64,000 bases of DNA from Paramesorhizobium salinisoli (GTDB lineage: Bacteria > Pseudomonadota > Alphaproteobacteria > Rhizobiales > Rhizobiaceae), in NCBI RefSeq assembly GCF_003335045.1, contig NZ_QOZG01000009.1, positions 1 to 64,000 of the forward strand. The letters are read 5' to 3'. The stretch's first letter is position 1. The number at the start of each line of letters is the position of its first letter. Under the pieces are notes generated by a model that was not told where the DNA came from, did no database searches, and was given only the letters and a program-made list of their open reading frames with translations. Shown in pieces: positions 1 to 8,907 of the stretch. A program made the translations under genes and the position numbers.

Positions 1-489
1 CATTGTCCGAGCACATCATTGTGCGGTCGGCATAAAAAGGGGACTCAGAAAGCCCAGGCGCTTGGCCGATCGCGCGGCGGCTTCACCACCAAGCTCCATG
101 CCCGGTGCGATGCGCAGGGGCGGCCGCTCGGCTTCGTCCTGACGCCCGGACAAACACACGACAACCAGGGCTTTGTTCCGTTGTTCCGGATGATTTCCGA
201 CCGGATAGAGGCGTTCCTCGCCGATAAAGGCTATGACGCTGACGCCATTCGCGAAGAGATCGCCAGCGCCGATATCGAGGCGATTATACCCGCCAAAAGC
301 AACAGACGCGACCCGATCCCCCATGACAAAACCAAATACAAATGGCGAAACCAGATCGAGCGCCTCTTCAACACGCTCAAGAACTGGCGGCGCGTTGCAA
401 CACGCTATGACAAGACCAAGGAATCATATCTCGGATTTGTCGCCATCGCAGCAGTCAAACTATGGATACCCTTTGTCCACGAGCGCTAG
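1..489 (+). mobile_element. IS5-family transposase, C-terminal part (cut by window edge)
   Basis: The frame is open from base 1 and ends at 489, so the gene's 5' part lies outside the window. The residues GRSRGGFTTKLHA, a DKGYDAD block (second catalytic Asp region) and the C-terminal KWRNQIERLFNTLKNWRR block with the DDE glutamate are typical of the IS427/IS5 group orfB. The first DDE aspartate is probably upstream of the window. About 155 residues are visible. No terminal inverted repeat could be confirmed after the stop, so the right end of the element is not placed. It flanks a decayed defence zone. Confidence 0.85.
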
Positions 490-499
490 TTAGGTGTGT

Positions 500-868
500 T
501 CACTGCACATGAAGTGATGCGCCTGCCTTTTGAGCCGCTGCTGCTAGGCGCTTGTCTCTGGTCCACAAGGTCGATCGCCGGTCAAGCAGCGTCGAAGCTA
601 GCAAGTGCGCATCCGTGTAGCCGATTCCCATGCTGAAGATCAAATGTCGATCAATCATCGTCATGACCTCGTCGTGCGTGGCGACGAATGCTTCCCGCTG
701 TACTGCAAGGAAGGCCATCACAGCATCACGGTCCCGAAGACTGCCAAGCGCCAACTCGCCGATTACAAAAGGATGGCAGATTAGGCGATCTTCTTCAATA
801 ATTTTACGTAGCCCTGCGTTTCCATGGCGGAAGTGATCAATCCAGATTGAGGTGTCTACCAGTATCAC
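500..868 (-). CDS. vapC: VapC-family PIN-domain toxin (ribonuclease)
   Basis: This 122-residue PIN-domain protein has the expected acidic residues: Asp5 in VDTSIWIDHF, Glu near 38 in GELALGSL, Asp near 86 in YTDAHLLAS and Asp near 104 in WTRDKRL. Such toxins cleave RNA, often tRNA, in a Mg-dependent way once released from the antitoxin. Length is normal and the frame is intact. Its ATG overlaps the stop of the antitoxin gene by four bases, which implies translational coupling. The pair appears functional, unlike most neighbours in this zone. Confidence 0.9.
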   Translation of the reverse strand: MILVDTSIWIDHFRHGNAGLRKIIEEDRLICHPFVIGELALGSLRDRDAVMAFLAVQREAFVATHDEVMTMIDRHLIFSMGIGYTDAHLLASTLLDRRSTLWTRDKRLAAAAQKAGASLHVQ

Positions 869-1065
869 TTGGCCGCTTCGCTCCGGCGGCGAGGAGCTGC
901 CTCTGCGTCGGGCATAGTACCTCCGAGCGCGACGAGGCGCTTTCCAGACTCGACCCGCACAAGTGTTTCCAATGCTTGGCGGACAAGCGCAGCCGTTTCC
1001 TTCGTGCCGGTTAGGGATCTTGCCCTTTCCATGAGGTTATCGTCGAGATTAATGGTGGAACGCAC
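865..1065 (-). CDS. vapB: VapB-type antitoxin
   Basis: I chose the GTG at 1065 as start because AGGAG lies seven bases upstream and the protein then begins VRSTINLDDNLMERA, the usual ribbon-helix-helix opening of VapB antitoxins. A longer reading starting at 1113 would run through the promoter and operator. The 66-residue product has an N-terminal DNA-binding half and a C-terminal, Arg/Ala-rich tail expected to bind and block VapC. It lies directly upstream of vapC with an ATGA overlap and should repress its own promoter. Confidence 0.88.
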   Translation of the reverse strand: MRSTINLDDNLMERARSLTGTKETAALVRQALETLVRVESGKRLVALGGTMPDAEAAPRRRSEAAK

Positions 1066-1090
1066 GTTTAGACTCCTATGGGAAGTTCGT

Positions 1091-1110
1091 ATATTAGCAC
1101 CATTTGGTGC
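1091..1110 (-). promoter_or_regulatory. Putative vapBC promoter and operator
   Basis: A perfect inverted repeat GCACCA-TT-TGGTGC (1097-1110) abuts a minus-strand TAATAT (-10-like, 1091-1096), about 25 bases upstream of the GTG start. Binding of VapB/VapC here would occlude the promoter, the standard autoregulation of this family. The -35 is weak. Confidence 0.55.
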
Positions 1111-1186
1111 CAAAATCTACGCCTCGCTAGTGCGTTGCTGCTATGCTTATTTAGTCATCGATCAGAATTATCGCAGGGTCTTCGGT

Positions 1187-2194
1187 TCAAATACCTTCAA
1201 GGCGATTAAAGCTATTCGCCTGTATTCTCCGATCCCGATGTGTCGCGCGCGCCTGAATCTGCGCGCATCGCTCGATCAAGTGCTCGAACGGCTCGGAATC
1301 GCCGAGCAGCAAACCGTCGTCGACCATGCGCTCGTAATCCTCGCCGAGCGCACGGAGACCTTCTCCTGACGGTGTAAGAACCAGATTGCCGTTGACGGCT
1401 GCGGCGTAGTCGATCGGCAAGCGGTCAGCCGCCTTTTCCGCAAAGAACATGGATTTGTGTTTCGCCACTGCGTTGGCAAGCTCTCGATCCTTGAATGCTG
1501 CCTCGGCAAAGCCAGTGCCGTCCAACCGGATAACGTCGTGCCAGTGACGTGCAAACCGATCGCCGCGGAGGCGCTCCTGCAAACAGAAGACATGGATCGC
1601 GGTCGCTTTCTCCCAGAACGTCCGCTCGGCGTGCATAACGCGGGGACTCGCCTTCGGAAATTCGACACCATTCGCCGGTCGACGGTGCTCCGAATTCGAC
1701 CGTGACGCTCGGGGCGACTTAGCCGGATCCGCTGCTCACCGCTTCATAGTCCAGGTAGAGCGTGTCGTCCTTGAGGCGGATTGCCGCCGGAAGAGATTGA
1801 TCGCGCAGCGCGCCGGCGATAACCGGCTCGACTGACTCCGACACCCAGACCGGAAGCCGCTTTCGCACTTCGCTGGTCCAGCGTTTCTCCTCGCTGCGGG
1901 TTTCGGCAGCGCCTCATAGTTGTCGCCGATCAAATCCGGCGCCAAAGCCCTGATATCGTAGGTCAGATCTACATCCTCGGAGAACCTTTTGATGACGCCG
2001 TAAGCTTTCGAAAGTGGGGTGCCACCCTTGAAGACGAGATGCTCGCGGAGCATGGACGAAAAGAGCGTCTGCAGCTTCCAGACGACCCAGACATCCTTTT
2101 CGAGCAGATGAATGGGCCGTCCGGTGCGGTCGGCCGCTACGGCCAATGCTTCGCGCCGGTCATCCTTTGACAAGGTCAGGAATAGATCAGCCAT
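1187..2194 (-). pseudogene. AbiEii/AbiGii-type nucleotidyltransferase toxin, broken
   Basis: The N-terminal third (from ATG 2194) reads MADLFLTLSKDDRREAL and contains the toxin's nucleotidyltransferase signature FKGGTPLSKAY followed by SEDVDL. Near 1905-1912 the frame shifts; the homologous reading continues in another frame (RSEEKRWTSEVRKRLPVWV) to an in-frame stop at about 1713. A third frame then carries MHAERTFWEKATAIHVFCL down to 1187, which is the family's conserved C-terminal half. At least two frame breaks and one stop make it non-functional. It overlaps the AbiEi-like antitoxin gene by eight bases, the usual antitoxin-toxin order. AbiEii toxins transfer nucleotides to tRNA. Confidence 0.8.
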
Positions 2195-2780
2195 GCGCAG
2201 CCTTTCCCACGCTTCTTGCCAGCCAGGTCGGGAACTGCGCCGCCGCCGCCACCAGCTCGCCGAACTCGTCCGGCGGCAGCTTTCGCTTGATCCTCGAAAG
2301 TGCTTCATCGGCCTTCTCCGGCCCAAGCCAGGCGAGCGCACGGACCGCCACGCCGGCAGGCCGATCGGCCAAGGCCAATTGCCAGCGAGGCACATGCCTG
2401 AGCTCGACCGTGTGCTTTCCAAGGTTCATCGTCCGGCTGCGGCCGGATGTCAGGTAGACGGAGCGGACCGGAATCTGGGTGGTCAGGCCCAGGGCATTCG
2501 CCGCGGCGGCGCCGTTTGAAACGATGACCTCGCCGCGATGCTGCGCCACTGCCTCCACCACCTGTTCGACCGTCGGCGGCCGGTTGCCAAAGCGGCCTTT
2601 GACAGGCCGCATATAGATGCCGCGACCGGCCCGGACGAGCTCGCCGCGCTCGGCCAGTCGCGAAAGGGCCTGGTCCAGGGCAGCACGATTTCCGAGATGC
2701 AGAAAGCTCTTTGCCGAAAGCGCGGATCCCTCCGGCAGTCGTCCGGCATGGCCCATAATTTGCGACGTCAGCTTTTGCAT
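2187..2780 (-). CDS. AbiEi-like antitoxin (DUF6088 family)
   Basis: This intact 197-residue protein belongs to the DUF6088/AbiEi antitoxin group: an N-terminal winged-helix (about residues 10-60, with ALDQALSRLAERGELVRAGRGIYMRP, read here in two overlapping motifs) and an AbiEi-type C-terminal domain with VSNGAAAANALGL and VYLTSGRSR. The ATG at 2780 has GGAG seven bases upstream. Its role is to neutralise the AbiEii toxin and repress its own promoter. The toxin gene that follows is a pseudogene, so this is now an orphan antitoxin or autorepressor. Confidence 0.82.
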   Translation of the reverse strand: MQKLTSQIMGHAGRLPEGSALSAKSFLHLGNRAALDQALSRLAERGELVRAGRGIYMRPVKGRFGNRPPTVEQVVEAVAQHRGEVIVSNGAAAANALGLTTQIPVRSVYLTSGRSRTMNLGKHTVELRHVPRWQLALADRPAGVAVRALAWLGPEKADEALSRIKRKLPPDEFGELVAAAAQFPTWLARSVGKAAHG

Positions 2781-2790
2781 GGCATTTCTC

Positions 2791-2820
2791 CTGTCAGAAA
2801 TATATTCAAATTTCTGACAG
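2791..2820. promoter_or_regulatory. Perfect 11-bp inverted repeat, operator of the AbiEi-like gene
   Basis: The arms CTGTCAGAAAT (2791-2801) and ATTTCTGACAG (2810-2820) are perfectly complementary around an 8-bp AT-rich spacer. A minus-strand TATATT sits in the spacer and could be the -10, and the ribosome-binding GGAG begins right at the proximal arm. A dimeric repressor bound here would block both transcription start and the leader. Autoregulation by the winged-helix antitoxin is the simplest reading. Confidence 0.75.
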
Positions 2821-2929
2821 TTGCAACAGAAGGAGAAGGGCGGCGGACCCCGGCCTTGCTGACCAAATTTATGTCAAAGTATTGGTCAGTGGCCCGCTGG
2901 TCGCTCCACCAAGCGCTACTCACCTATCA

Positions 2930-3480
2930 CGCCATCAAATACTTCCAACATCGCATCTCTGATGGCATTGCCGAGCGCGGCCACCGTACTCGAAGAGGCT
3001 GTTCACCCCCTCTCTCGGTCGGGAGAGCAGCAGTTGCAGGCGGTCGCCGCCCTCAACAAAGATTCTTGCGCGCGATGGATACGAGCTAGCGCAGGAAAGC
3101 GAACAGTCCGGTCACCCAATCTTCGTGTTCCGCCCCAGCTTGTCGCTTGGTGGGGGGATGTTACGCCGGGGGCCAACGCGGCAAATCTCGGAGCGCGTCT
3201 CCAAGAATCGCTAGCCTCAGAGGTAGAACACAAGCTCTTCGCCACATACTTCAAATCCTATCGATCCGTCCTCGGCGCGGCTCTGCCTGCACTGCTGCCG
3301 CAGGTCTATCTTCATTATGACCCAGCCATCGTGAAAACCCTGCGTCATCGCCTGCCTCTTCCGCGCCAGCGCATGGATTTTCTGCTGCTGCTCCCTGGGA
3401 GGCAGCGCGTCGTGATCGAGGTCGAATCGATCCTCCGTCGTGCCATCTTGGGCGGTTCATTCACCTACACGGCTCGTCCT
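2930..3480 (+). pseudogene. Degraded AbiJ-related / nuclease-like accessory protein
   Basis: Homologous-looking text is spread over frames: VLEEAVHPLSRSGEQQLQ and VAALNK in one, then ILARDGYELAQESEQSGHP in another, then back to LQESLASEVEHKLFATYF, LPQVYLHYDPAIV and RQRMDFLLLLPGRQRVVIEV. The last block resembles the core of a small PD-(D/E)xK-like domain in a widespread accessory protein often found beside defence genes, from memory related to AbiJ N-terminal-domain proteins. After VVIEVES the match is lost, so the C terminus was replaced. At least two frame breaks. The exact family should be treated as tentative. Confidence 0.5.
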
Positions 3481-3948
3481 GATCCAGTTCCTGGTGACCT
3501 TCGCATGTCATGGGGCATTGCCGTCCTTATCCTGGCCTTGTTCTACAGCCGTGGAAAAATCCAACTTCCAAAAGCTTGAGTTTCTGGCTCACTCGGTTCG
3601 GCTCCCGGAAGGTCGGGACGAAGACGCGGTCTCCTATCTGGGCAATATAAACCGACCGAAGTTTCAGTACGTGTCGAACCCTCCCTGAACCGCGCCGTAG
3701 CGTTAGCTCACGCCATGAAGCTGGTGAAGATCGACAAAGGGACATCAGTTTCGCTCACCGACCAAGGGATAAAGATGGCCCAAGCGATTCTGGAGGAGGG
3801 AGAGGCTTTGAGAGAAGAAGCAGGGTTTTTGAGCGAGGTGGCGCCTCGGATGACAGATGCGTTGATGAAGCGGGTGTGGCGGTTGCCGGGTCTGAAGAGC
3901 CGCTATGAGGATGCGGTCCTGTCGATAGCGAACCTAGCGTGGCCTTAA
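3440..3948 (+). pseudogene. Frameshifted protein with winged-helix-like C terminus
   Basis: One frame reads FQKLEFLAHSVRLPEGRDEDA to about 3640; the reading then continues in another frame as VRVEPSLNRAVALAHAMKLV, KGTSVSLTDQGIKMAQAIL and a final EAGFLSEVAPRMTDALMKRV up to the stop at 3948. The EPSLNRA...LT..G...FL pattern resembles the winged-helix end of small middle-component proteins of ATPase-based defence or repair systems. A one-base shift near 3645 breaks it. It overlaps the end of the preceding pseudogene, suggesting two decayed genes fused by deletion. No partner ATPase is visible. Confidence 0.4.
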
Positions 3949-4035
3949 GGTGCCCGGGGTTGGGACAAATGGCTCAAACTGGACATTTGGGTGACTCGTA
4001 TCTATATTCTCTGCAAAAGAAATGGAGCATGAGTC

Positions 4036-4749
4036 ATGGTCAGCCCAAACACACAGATCGAGCGCCCACGCCGTGTCGCGCATCGTGTTGCAACCAAAGT
4101 CGCCAATGCACTTAAAACGGATGAGGCTTTTCAGTCAGGGTCCCTAGATCTGTCGGCGCACATTGCCGGCGCGGCCGCCGCTGCCGTGGTGAATCTGACG
4201 CCCGAGGCGCGGCTGGAACTCAACAAACATCGTACGGAACTCGGCAGGCGCATCCGCCAGCTGGTCGAGGCGTTCGGCGATGAACCAAAGAAAAAAATCA
4301 TGCTCGAGGCCCCCGATGTAACCGAGGATGGCCATGGAGAGGGGCTTGGCGAGGTGGTCAGTGAGCAGCAGGGTGAAGGCACCCTTCGAGAACTAGCCGT
4401 AGCTCGTCGTCTGGAGGAGTGGGCTGGCGAAGTAGCCGGAGCAACCGAGCTGAGCCGAGATTACGGTGTTCCTCGGTCGAGCCTTAACCGCTGGCAACAT
4501 GCCGGAGATGTCGTCGCCCTCCTCAAGGGGACAAAAAAGCATGTTTATCCAGTGGAACAATTTGTGGACGGGCGACCGGCGAGGGGGATTGGAGATGTCA
4601 GCCGATTGACGGCAAATCAACGTATCACTTGGGTCTGGCTAAGCCGTCCAAATCCGACCCTCGGCGGTCGAAAGCCGATCGACCTGCTGAAGCAAGAGCG
4701 AATTGATGATGTTCTCGAAGCGGCCAAGTCTTACTTCACGCCGCAATGA
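4036..4749 (+). CDS. MbcA/ParS/Xre-type antitoxin-like protein, orphan
   Basis: The 237-residue protein has two parts: an N-terminal alpha-helical segment of unclear function, and a C-terminal half with a helix-turn-helix-like stretch (LSRDYGVPRSSLNRWQ, about residues 140-155) followed by the toxin-binding domain once called DUF2384 (WVWLSRPNPTLGGRKPIDLL, about 200-220). Such proteins pair with RES-domain toxins that degrade NAD+. No RES gene follows; the next bases hold no recognisable toxin. GGAG eight bases before the ATG supports the start. The N-terminal part is longer than in classical antitoxins of this type. Confidence 0.65.
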   Translation: MVSPNTQIERPRRVAHRVATKVANALKTDEAFQSGSLDLSAHIAGAAAAAVVNLTPEARLELNKHRTELGRRIRQLVEAFGDEPKKKIMLEAPDVTEDGHGEGLGEVVSEQQGEGTLRELAVARRLEEWAGEVAGATELSRDYGVPRSSLNRWQHAGDVVALLKGTKKHVYPVEQFVDGRPARGIGDVSRLTANQRITWVWLSRPNPTLGGRKPIDLLKQERIDDVLEAAKSYFTPQ

Positions 4750-5130
4750 CTCTGATTCAAGACGTCCTTCAAAAGCTTAGTGTTCGCATCAATGTCGGCA
4801 GCTACGTGCGGATCATAGCCCGACAGCATGCCGCGACGCCGCTCGGCATGGGCCATGGCAAGCCGAGCACCTGCGACATCGCGTTTACCACCGGCGTCGC
4901 TTTGAAAACGCTTGACGATCTGGTGCGGGCCGCCCATCTGGGCCGGCTGTTGGGCGCACCCGGCTAGCGCTGACATGCGCCGTGACGGCCATCCGGCTGA
5001 TCTCCGCCCCCGTGAACGAGGCGGGCTTGCGCGAAGCCACACGTAGCCGCTCCTTTTTGCTTGACTGGAGCGGCCCCGTTACCGAAGGCTTGAGCCTAGG
5101 CGCCTTCAATGTAATCTTCTCATAGAGCAA
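4731..5130 (-). pseudogene. Possible degraded minus-strand gene, unrecognised
   Basis: Two minus-strand frames look coding-like and may be consecutive parts of one broken gene: KPASFTGAEISRMAVTAHVS in the upstream frame, then HQIVKRFQSDAGGKRDVAGA and ERRRGMLSGYDPHVAADID in the next. I do not recognise the family. The plus strand of the same stretch has no convincing gene. It lies immediately after the orphan antitoxin gene where a toxin would be expected, but it is on the opposite strand and does not resemble a RES domain. Confidence 0.25.
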
Positions 5131-5376
5131 TAATTTTAGCTATAATAACGCTGCTTGTTTTAATCGATGTAAAAACGGCATTATGTACGAATGGATAATG
5201 ACGACTCCTATATCTTTCATAAGATATCATGATCATATCGTCTTAACTGAACCAGAAACCATTCGTGGATTTGTTTTCTAATCGATTTTATGCTCACAAA
5301 ATAACTGAATATATGCAGATTCACATGATTGGGGTGAGGACCAGCACCCAACATACATTTTACATTGGAGCGATCG

Positions 5377-6467
5377 ATGCAACCTGAAATCAATGTTCAC
5401 GGAAGACACACTCACGCCAAGCGTATCGTGAAACAACTGATTTTCGGGATGTTCTGCATTGCCTCGACGGCTTTCTGCTCCGTTGTGCAGGCGAATGAAC
5501 CATCGCCGGCAAAACCGCTATTGCTTGAGCAACAAATTCCCACGGCCGTCATGTCAAAGGCAGCCCGCCTGCTGGGGGACCTGCCGGCAACGCTGAGGCT
5601 ACCGCTCTCCATCGTCTTGCCGCCGCGCAATGAAGCGCAGATCGACGAATTGCTGAAGCAGTTGTATGATCCGCACAGCCCACAATATGGGCGTTATCTC
5701 ACGCCCGAGCAGTTCACAGAACGCTTCGGTCCCACCCAGCGGGATTTCGACAAAGTTGTCGCGTGGGCCAGAAACAATGGCTTTGAAATCCGGCGCACCA
5801 CGCCGTCCCGGCGCGTCTTGAGCATCACCGGCACGGTCGATACTATCAATCGTAGTATCGCAACGGTCCCGACGTTGCAGCCGAAGCAAGCAACAGTTTC
5901 ACGGTTGAAGGACGGAAAATAAAATCTTTTGCGGGTACAAGTGTCGCCGCTCCCCGCTGGGCTGCATTTTTGGCATTGGTGAACGAGGCGCGTCAGAATA
6001 ACGGCCAGCCTACGGTCGGCTTTGTCAATCCGCTGCTATATGGATTGGGCGTCAACCCGAAGAATTACCAGAATCTTTTCCACGACATCACAGACGGAAA
6101 TAATGGCCATCCGGCCGTGCAGGGATACGATCTGGTGACCGGATGGGGAACTCCGAAGCCGAATTTCTTCGTGATCGGGCCGCGACCTCAGCCTCCGGTG
6201 ATCCTTTCCCCAAAAGCCGAAGATTACGCATGGTTCAAACCTATTATGTTCTATGGCACCGGGCAGCCTGGAGCATCCATTAATGTAACTCTGGATGACA
6301 AATCGTTTTGCCAAGCGCAAGTTGGAAGCGATGGATGGTGGAGCTGCCCGACCCCGCGGCCGCCATTGTCCATAAGCAGCCATACGCTTTCTGCCACGCA
6401 GGGCATGAGCCCCATCATACAAAGCCCACCGGCACAGGTGAAGTTTGCCATAAAGCCAGGACCTTGA
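5377..6467 (+). pseudogene. S53 (kumamolisin/sedolisin) peptidase with deleted catalytic middle
   Basis: From ATG 5377 (GGAG six bases upstream) there is a signal peptide ending near SVVQA and a pro-kumamolisin activation domain (LYDPHSPQYGRYLTPEQFTE, ERFGPTQRDFDKVVAWA). The frame stops at 5922. Directly after, in another frame, the far C-terminal catalytic piece resumes: FAGTSVAAPRWAAF with the nucleophile Ser motif, then DLVTGWGTPKPN and an Ig-like tail of about 90 residues. The central 250-300 residues carrying the catalytic Glu and Asp are missing. An internal deletion with loss of frame is the best explanation; product inactive. Confidence 0.8.
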
Positions 6468-6707
6468 TGGGAGAAGGGACAGCGACAGCCTGCATGCGCC
6501 GGAGGCCGAATGCATCGGCAAGCGCGAGGCGCACAGGCTGTACGAGTTCGGACCGGTCACTAAAAGGCAAAAATTGTGAATCTTCGCCAACAACCAGTTT
6601 CGCAAACCTCTCGTTCTGCCAGCGGATAGTCGTTCACGGCCTCAACAAGCTGCTTACCAGTTGTAGGGTCCCTATGGTCATTTGCACGGCCACGCTGATC
6701 TCCAGTG

Positions 6708-7358
6708 CTAAGGCTGATGCTCGACACCAGGACCTACGCCTTCGCAATCATTGAGTGGCACATAGGCTCGGCTGTTTCTGTCGCGCCAATCAAGCCTGGA
6801 TTTGCCAGTCTTGCGCAGATAGGCTGCGGCTTGGATGAAAAGCGGATGATGTAAATCCCGCTTTGCCAGCAGATGGTTGTTGGGACCCTTGCTCCATACC
6901 ATCAGCGCGGCCTTTTCAGGCTCATCGCTATAGGCGCGTGCCAGGAGTGTCGCAAACCCGTCCGTGAATTCAAATACATCGTATTCATAATGATAGTCGT
7001 GGAACCCTTCCGGGTCAGGCCCGGACGCATCGATGTGATGCGACACCTCCACTGTCAAGGGCCATGAAGGCACACTTAGCCCAAGAACGCTTCGGGTGCG
7101 CCACAGGGCCACTCGGGCCGGATAAATCAGCTTTTCAATCGGTGACATATTCACATTCCAGGAGGACTTGCCCGGCAGGGCGCCACCTTCAGGCCCTTGA
7201 ACATCAATGGGGTGGGTATACGGCAGGCATATCAAATGATCAACCACGCCCTGCTTCCGGTCTCCTGACGGGGCCACAGTCGAAGGCCGCAGAAGGGTGA
7301 AAACCTGCAATGGACAGGCAGAGCACTGAATGGCCTCGTTTGCGGACTGTGCGGTCAT
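6708..7358 (-). CDS. Hypothetical protein, function unknown
   Basis: A 216-residue frame starts at ATG 7358 with GGGAAG just upstream. Visible features are LTVEVSHHIDASGPDPEGFH, a run rich in Asp/Tyr (DYHYEYDVFEFTDGF) and YVPLNDCEGVGPG near the end. No signal peptide or membrane segment is evident and I recognise no family. It is divergent from purC, whose start lies 130 bases away. It sits between the S53 remnant and purC, so it may be accessory DNA. The codon pattern looks plausible for coding but support is moderate. Confidence 0.4.
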   Translation of the reverse strand: MTAQSANEAIQCSACPLQVFTLLRPSTVAPSGDRKQGVVDHLICLPYTHPIDVQGPEGGALPGKSSWNVNMSPIEKLIYPARVALWRTRSVLGLSVPSWPLTVEVSHHIDASGPDPEGFHDYHYEYDVFEFTDGFATLLARAYSDEPEKAALMVWSKGPNNHLLAKRDLHHPLFIQAAAYLRKTGKSRLDWRDRNSRAYVPLNDCEGVGPGVEHQP

Positions 7359-7488
7359 TTGCTTCCCAAAGTGAATGGCTGGAACTTGGGGTTCATATAG
7401 TCCAAGATACTCTGACCTCCTGTGCAAATCTCATGCATGGGGCTGGTTCTGCCGCATCCCGAAGCATCCATTCCAGACGAAGGCTCTG

Positions 7489-8454
7489 ATGATCATCCCA
7501 AATCGCGTCCTTGATCATGCCCACATTCCCGAACTGCCCAATCCCTATTTCGGCAAGGTTCGCGATTGCTACGACCTGCCGGATAAGCGGCGAATCCTTA
7601 TTTCCTCGGACAGGATCTCGGCCTTTGATCGCATCCTAGCCGCAATCCCCTTTAAAGGGCAGGTTCTTACTCAAACTGCCCGTTTCTGGTTCGATCGCAC
7701 CGGCGATATCTGCCAGAATCATGTGCTCGCCTATCCTGACCCTAACGTCGTTATTGGCCAACAGCTTAGAATCCTTCCGGTCGAAATCGTCGTGCGCGGA
7801 TATCTGGCCGGAACTACCGGCACATCGATCCTGACACGCTATAAAAAGGGGGAGCGTTCGATGTATGGACATTGCTTCCCCGAAGGTCTTCGCGATAATG
7901 AAGCGTTGTCTGCGCCCATCATAACTCCAACCTCAAAAGCATTTGACGGTGGACACGACGAACCTCTGACCGCTACCGAGGTCGTCGCTCAGGGCCTGCT
8001 CAGCGCAGAGCAATGGGACCGCGTGTCCTCGATTGCCCTCGCCCTTTTTGACCGGGGCCAGAAAATGGCAGCGGACCGAGGGCTAATCCTGGCGGATACA
8101 AAATACGAATTTGGAACCGATGACGCCGGAAACATCATCCTGGCCGATGAAATTCACACGCCCGATAGCTCCCGCTTCTGGCTGGCTGATGCCTATGTAC
8201 AAGCCCTGGAAAACGGCACCCGCCCGCCGTCTTTCGATAAGGATATCATCCGCGCCTGGGTCGATGCCCGGTGCGACCCCTATCGTGATCCGATTCCTGA
8301 AATACCGGCAGATTTGGTCACGGCCACCTCACAGGTCTATATCGACGCCTTCGAGGCAATTACTGGCCAAACATTTCGGCCGGATACGGCAGGCAAGACG
8401 CCATTGGCACGGATCCGTGCCAATTTGTTCCCCTATTTCACGACCCAGTCCTGA
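7489..8454 (+). CDS. purC: Phosphoribosylaminoimidazole-succinocarboxamide synthase
   Basis: The product (321 residues) joins CAIR and aspartate with ATP to form SAICAR, step 8 of purine synthesis, in the cytoplasm. Motifs: [10 protein letters not shown] (nucleotide-binding start), [39 protein letters not shown] and [12 protein letters not shown]. It is the longer, Ade1-like form rather than the short bacterial form of about 240 residues. The ATG at 7489 has GAAGG five to six bases upstream; a longer frame to 7375 lacks homology. It stands alone among IS remnants with no other pur gene, so it is probably an additional copy that travelled with accessory DNA. Confidence 0.93.
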   Translation: MIIPNRVLDHAHIPELPNPYFGKVRDCYDLPDKRRILISSDRISAFDRILAAIPFKGQVLTQTARFWFDRTGDICQNHVLAYPDPNVVIGQQLRILPVEIVVRGYLAGTTGTSILTRYKKGERSMYGHCFPEGLRDNEALSAPIITPTSKAFDGGHDEPLTATEVVAQGLLSAEQWDRVSSIALALFDRGQKMAADRGLILADTKYEFGTDDAGNIILADEIHTPDSSRFWLADAYVQALENGTRPPSFDKDIIRAWVDARCDPYRDPIPEIPADLVTATSQVYIDAFEAITGQTFRPDTAGKTPLARIRANLFPYFTTQS

Positions 8455-8489
8455 CTCGCGGGGCAAAATTCAGGATGTTCTTTCGCCAC

Positions 8490-8800
8490 TCATTGTCCTT
8501 GTTGCTGTCGGCTGCAAGGGGGCGGGAGCGGCCGAAGAAGCCGTGAAGCTGTCCGCCCTGCATGCTTCAAGGGTTCACGCTTGCGACCGGCGAGCAGTTT
8601 CTCGCCATCGGTTCTCGATTCGCCTTTCGCCTGACGAACCGGTAGCGCCTCTGCCGGGGTGATGCCGGGTTCCGCACACAGGTCAGCCAATTTTGTTTCC
8701 GGCTTGCCCATCGCCACACGGGCGAGCGGGAGCTTCGCCCCGTCATCTTGGCTTCATCTATCCGCCGATCGAGTGACGCCTTCGCCGCGATCCCGGAGGG
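8490..8800 (-). pseudogene. Remnant of a serine resolvase/invertase C terminus
   Basis: The minus strand encodes LARVAMGKPETKLADLCAE followed by GIT, then, after a divergent stretch, GESRTDGEKLLAGRK. This matches the C-terminal helix-turn-helix end of Tn3/Pin-type recombinases (normally ...AELCAELGITRQTLYRHV...DGEKLL). The catalytic N-terminal domain is absent and stops occur just upstream. It marks a past transposon or plasmid insertion between purC and the LacI locus. Confidence 0.5.
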
Positions 8801-8907
8801 TCACTTCCAATTTTCGTGCAAGGCGAGCGAAGCCGTTGCGAACTCTCTTGATCGTCGGGACAATTAAGTTACCTGGGTCATCTCCTTGATAGCACGTCGC
8901 CCCCTAC

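Noticed and set aside
4746-4967. Plus-strand frame directly after the orphan antitoxin, as a possible RES toxin
   Set aside because: The 73-residue text has no RES-domain residues and is too short; the minus strand looks more coding-like there.
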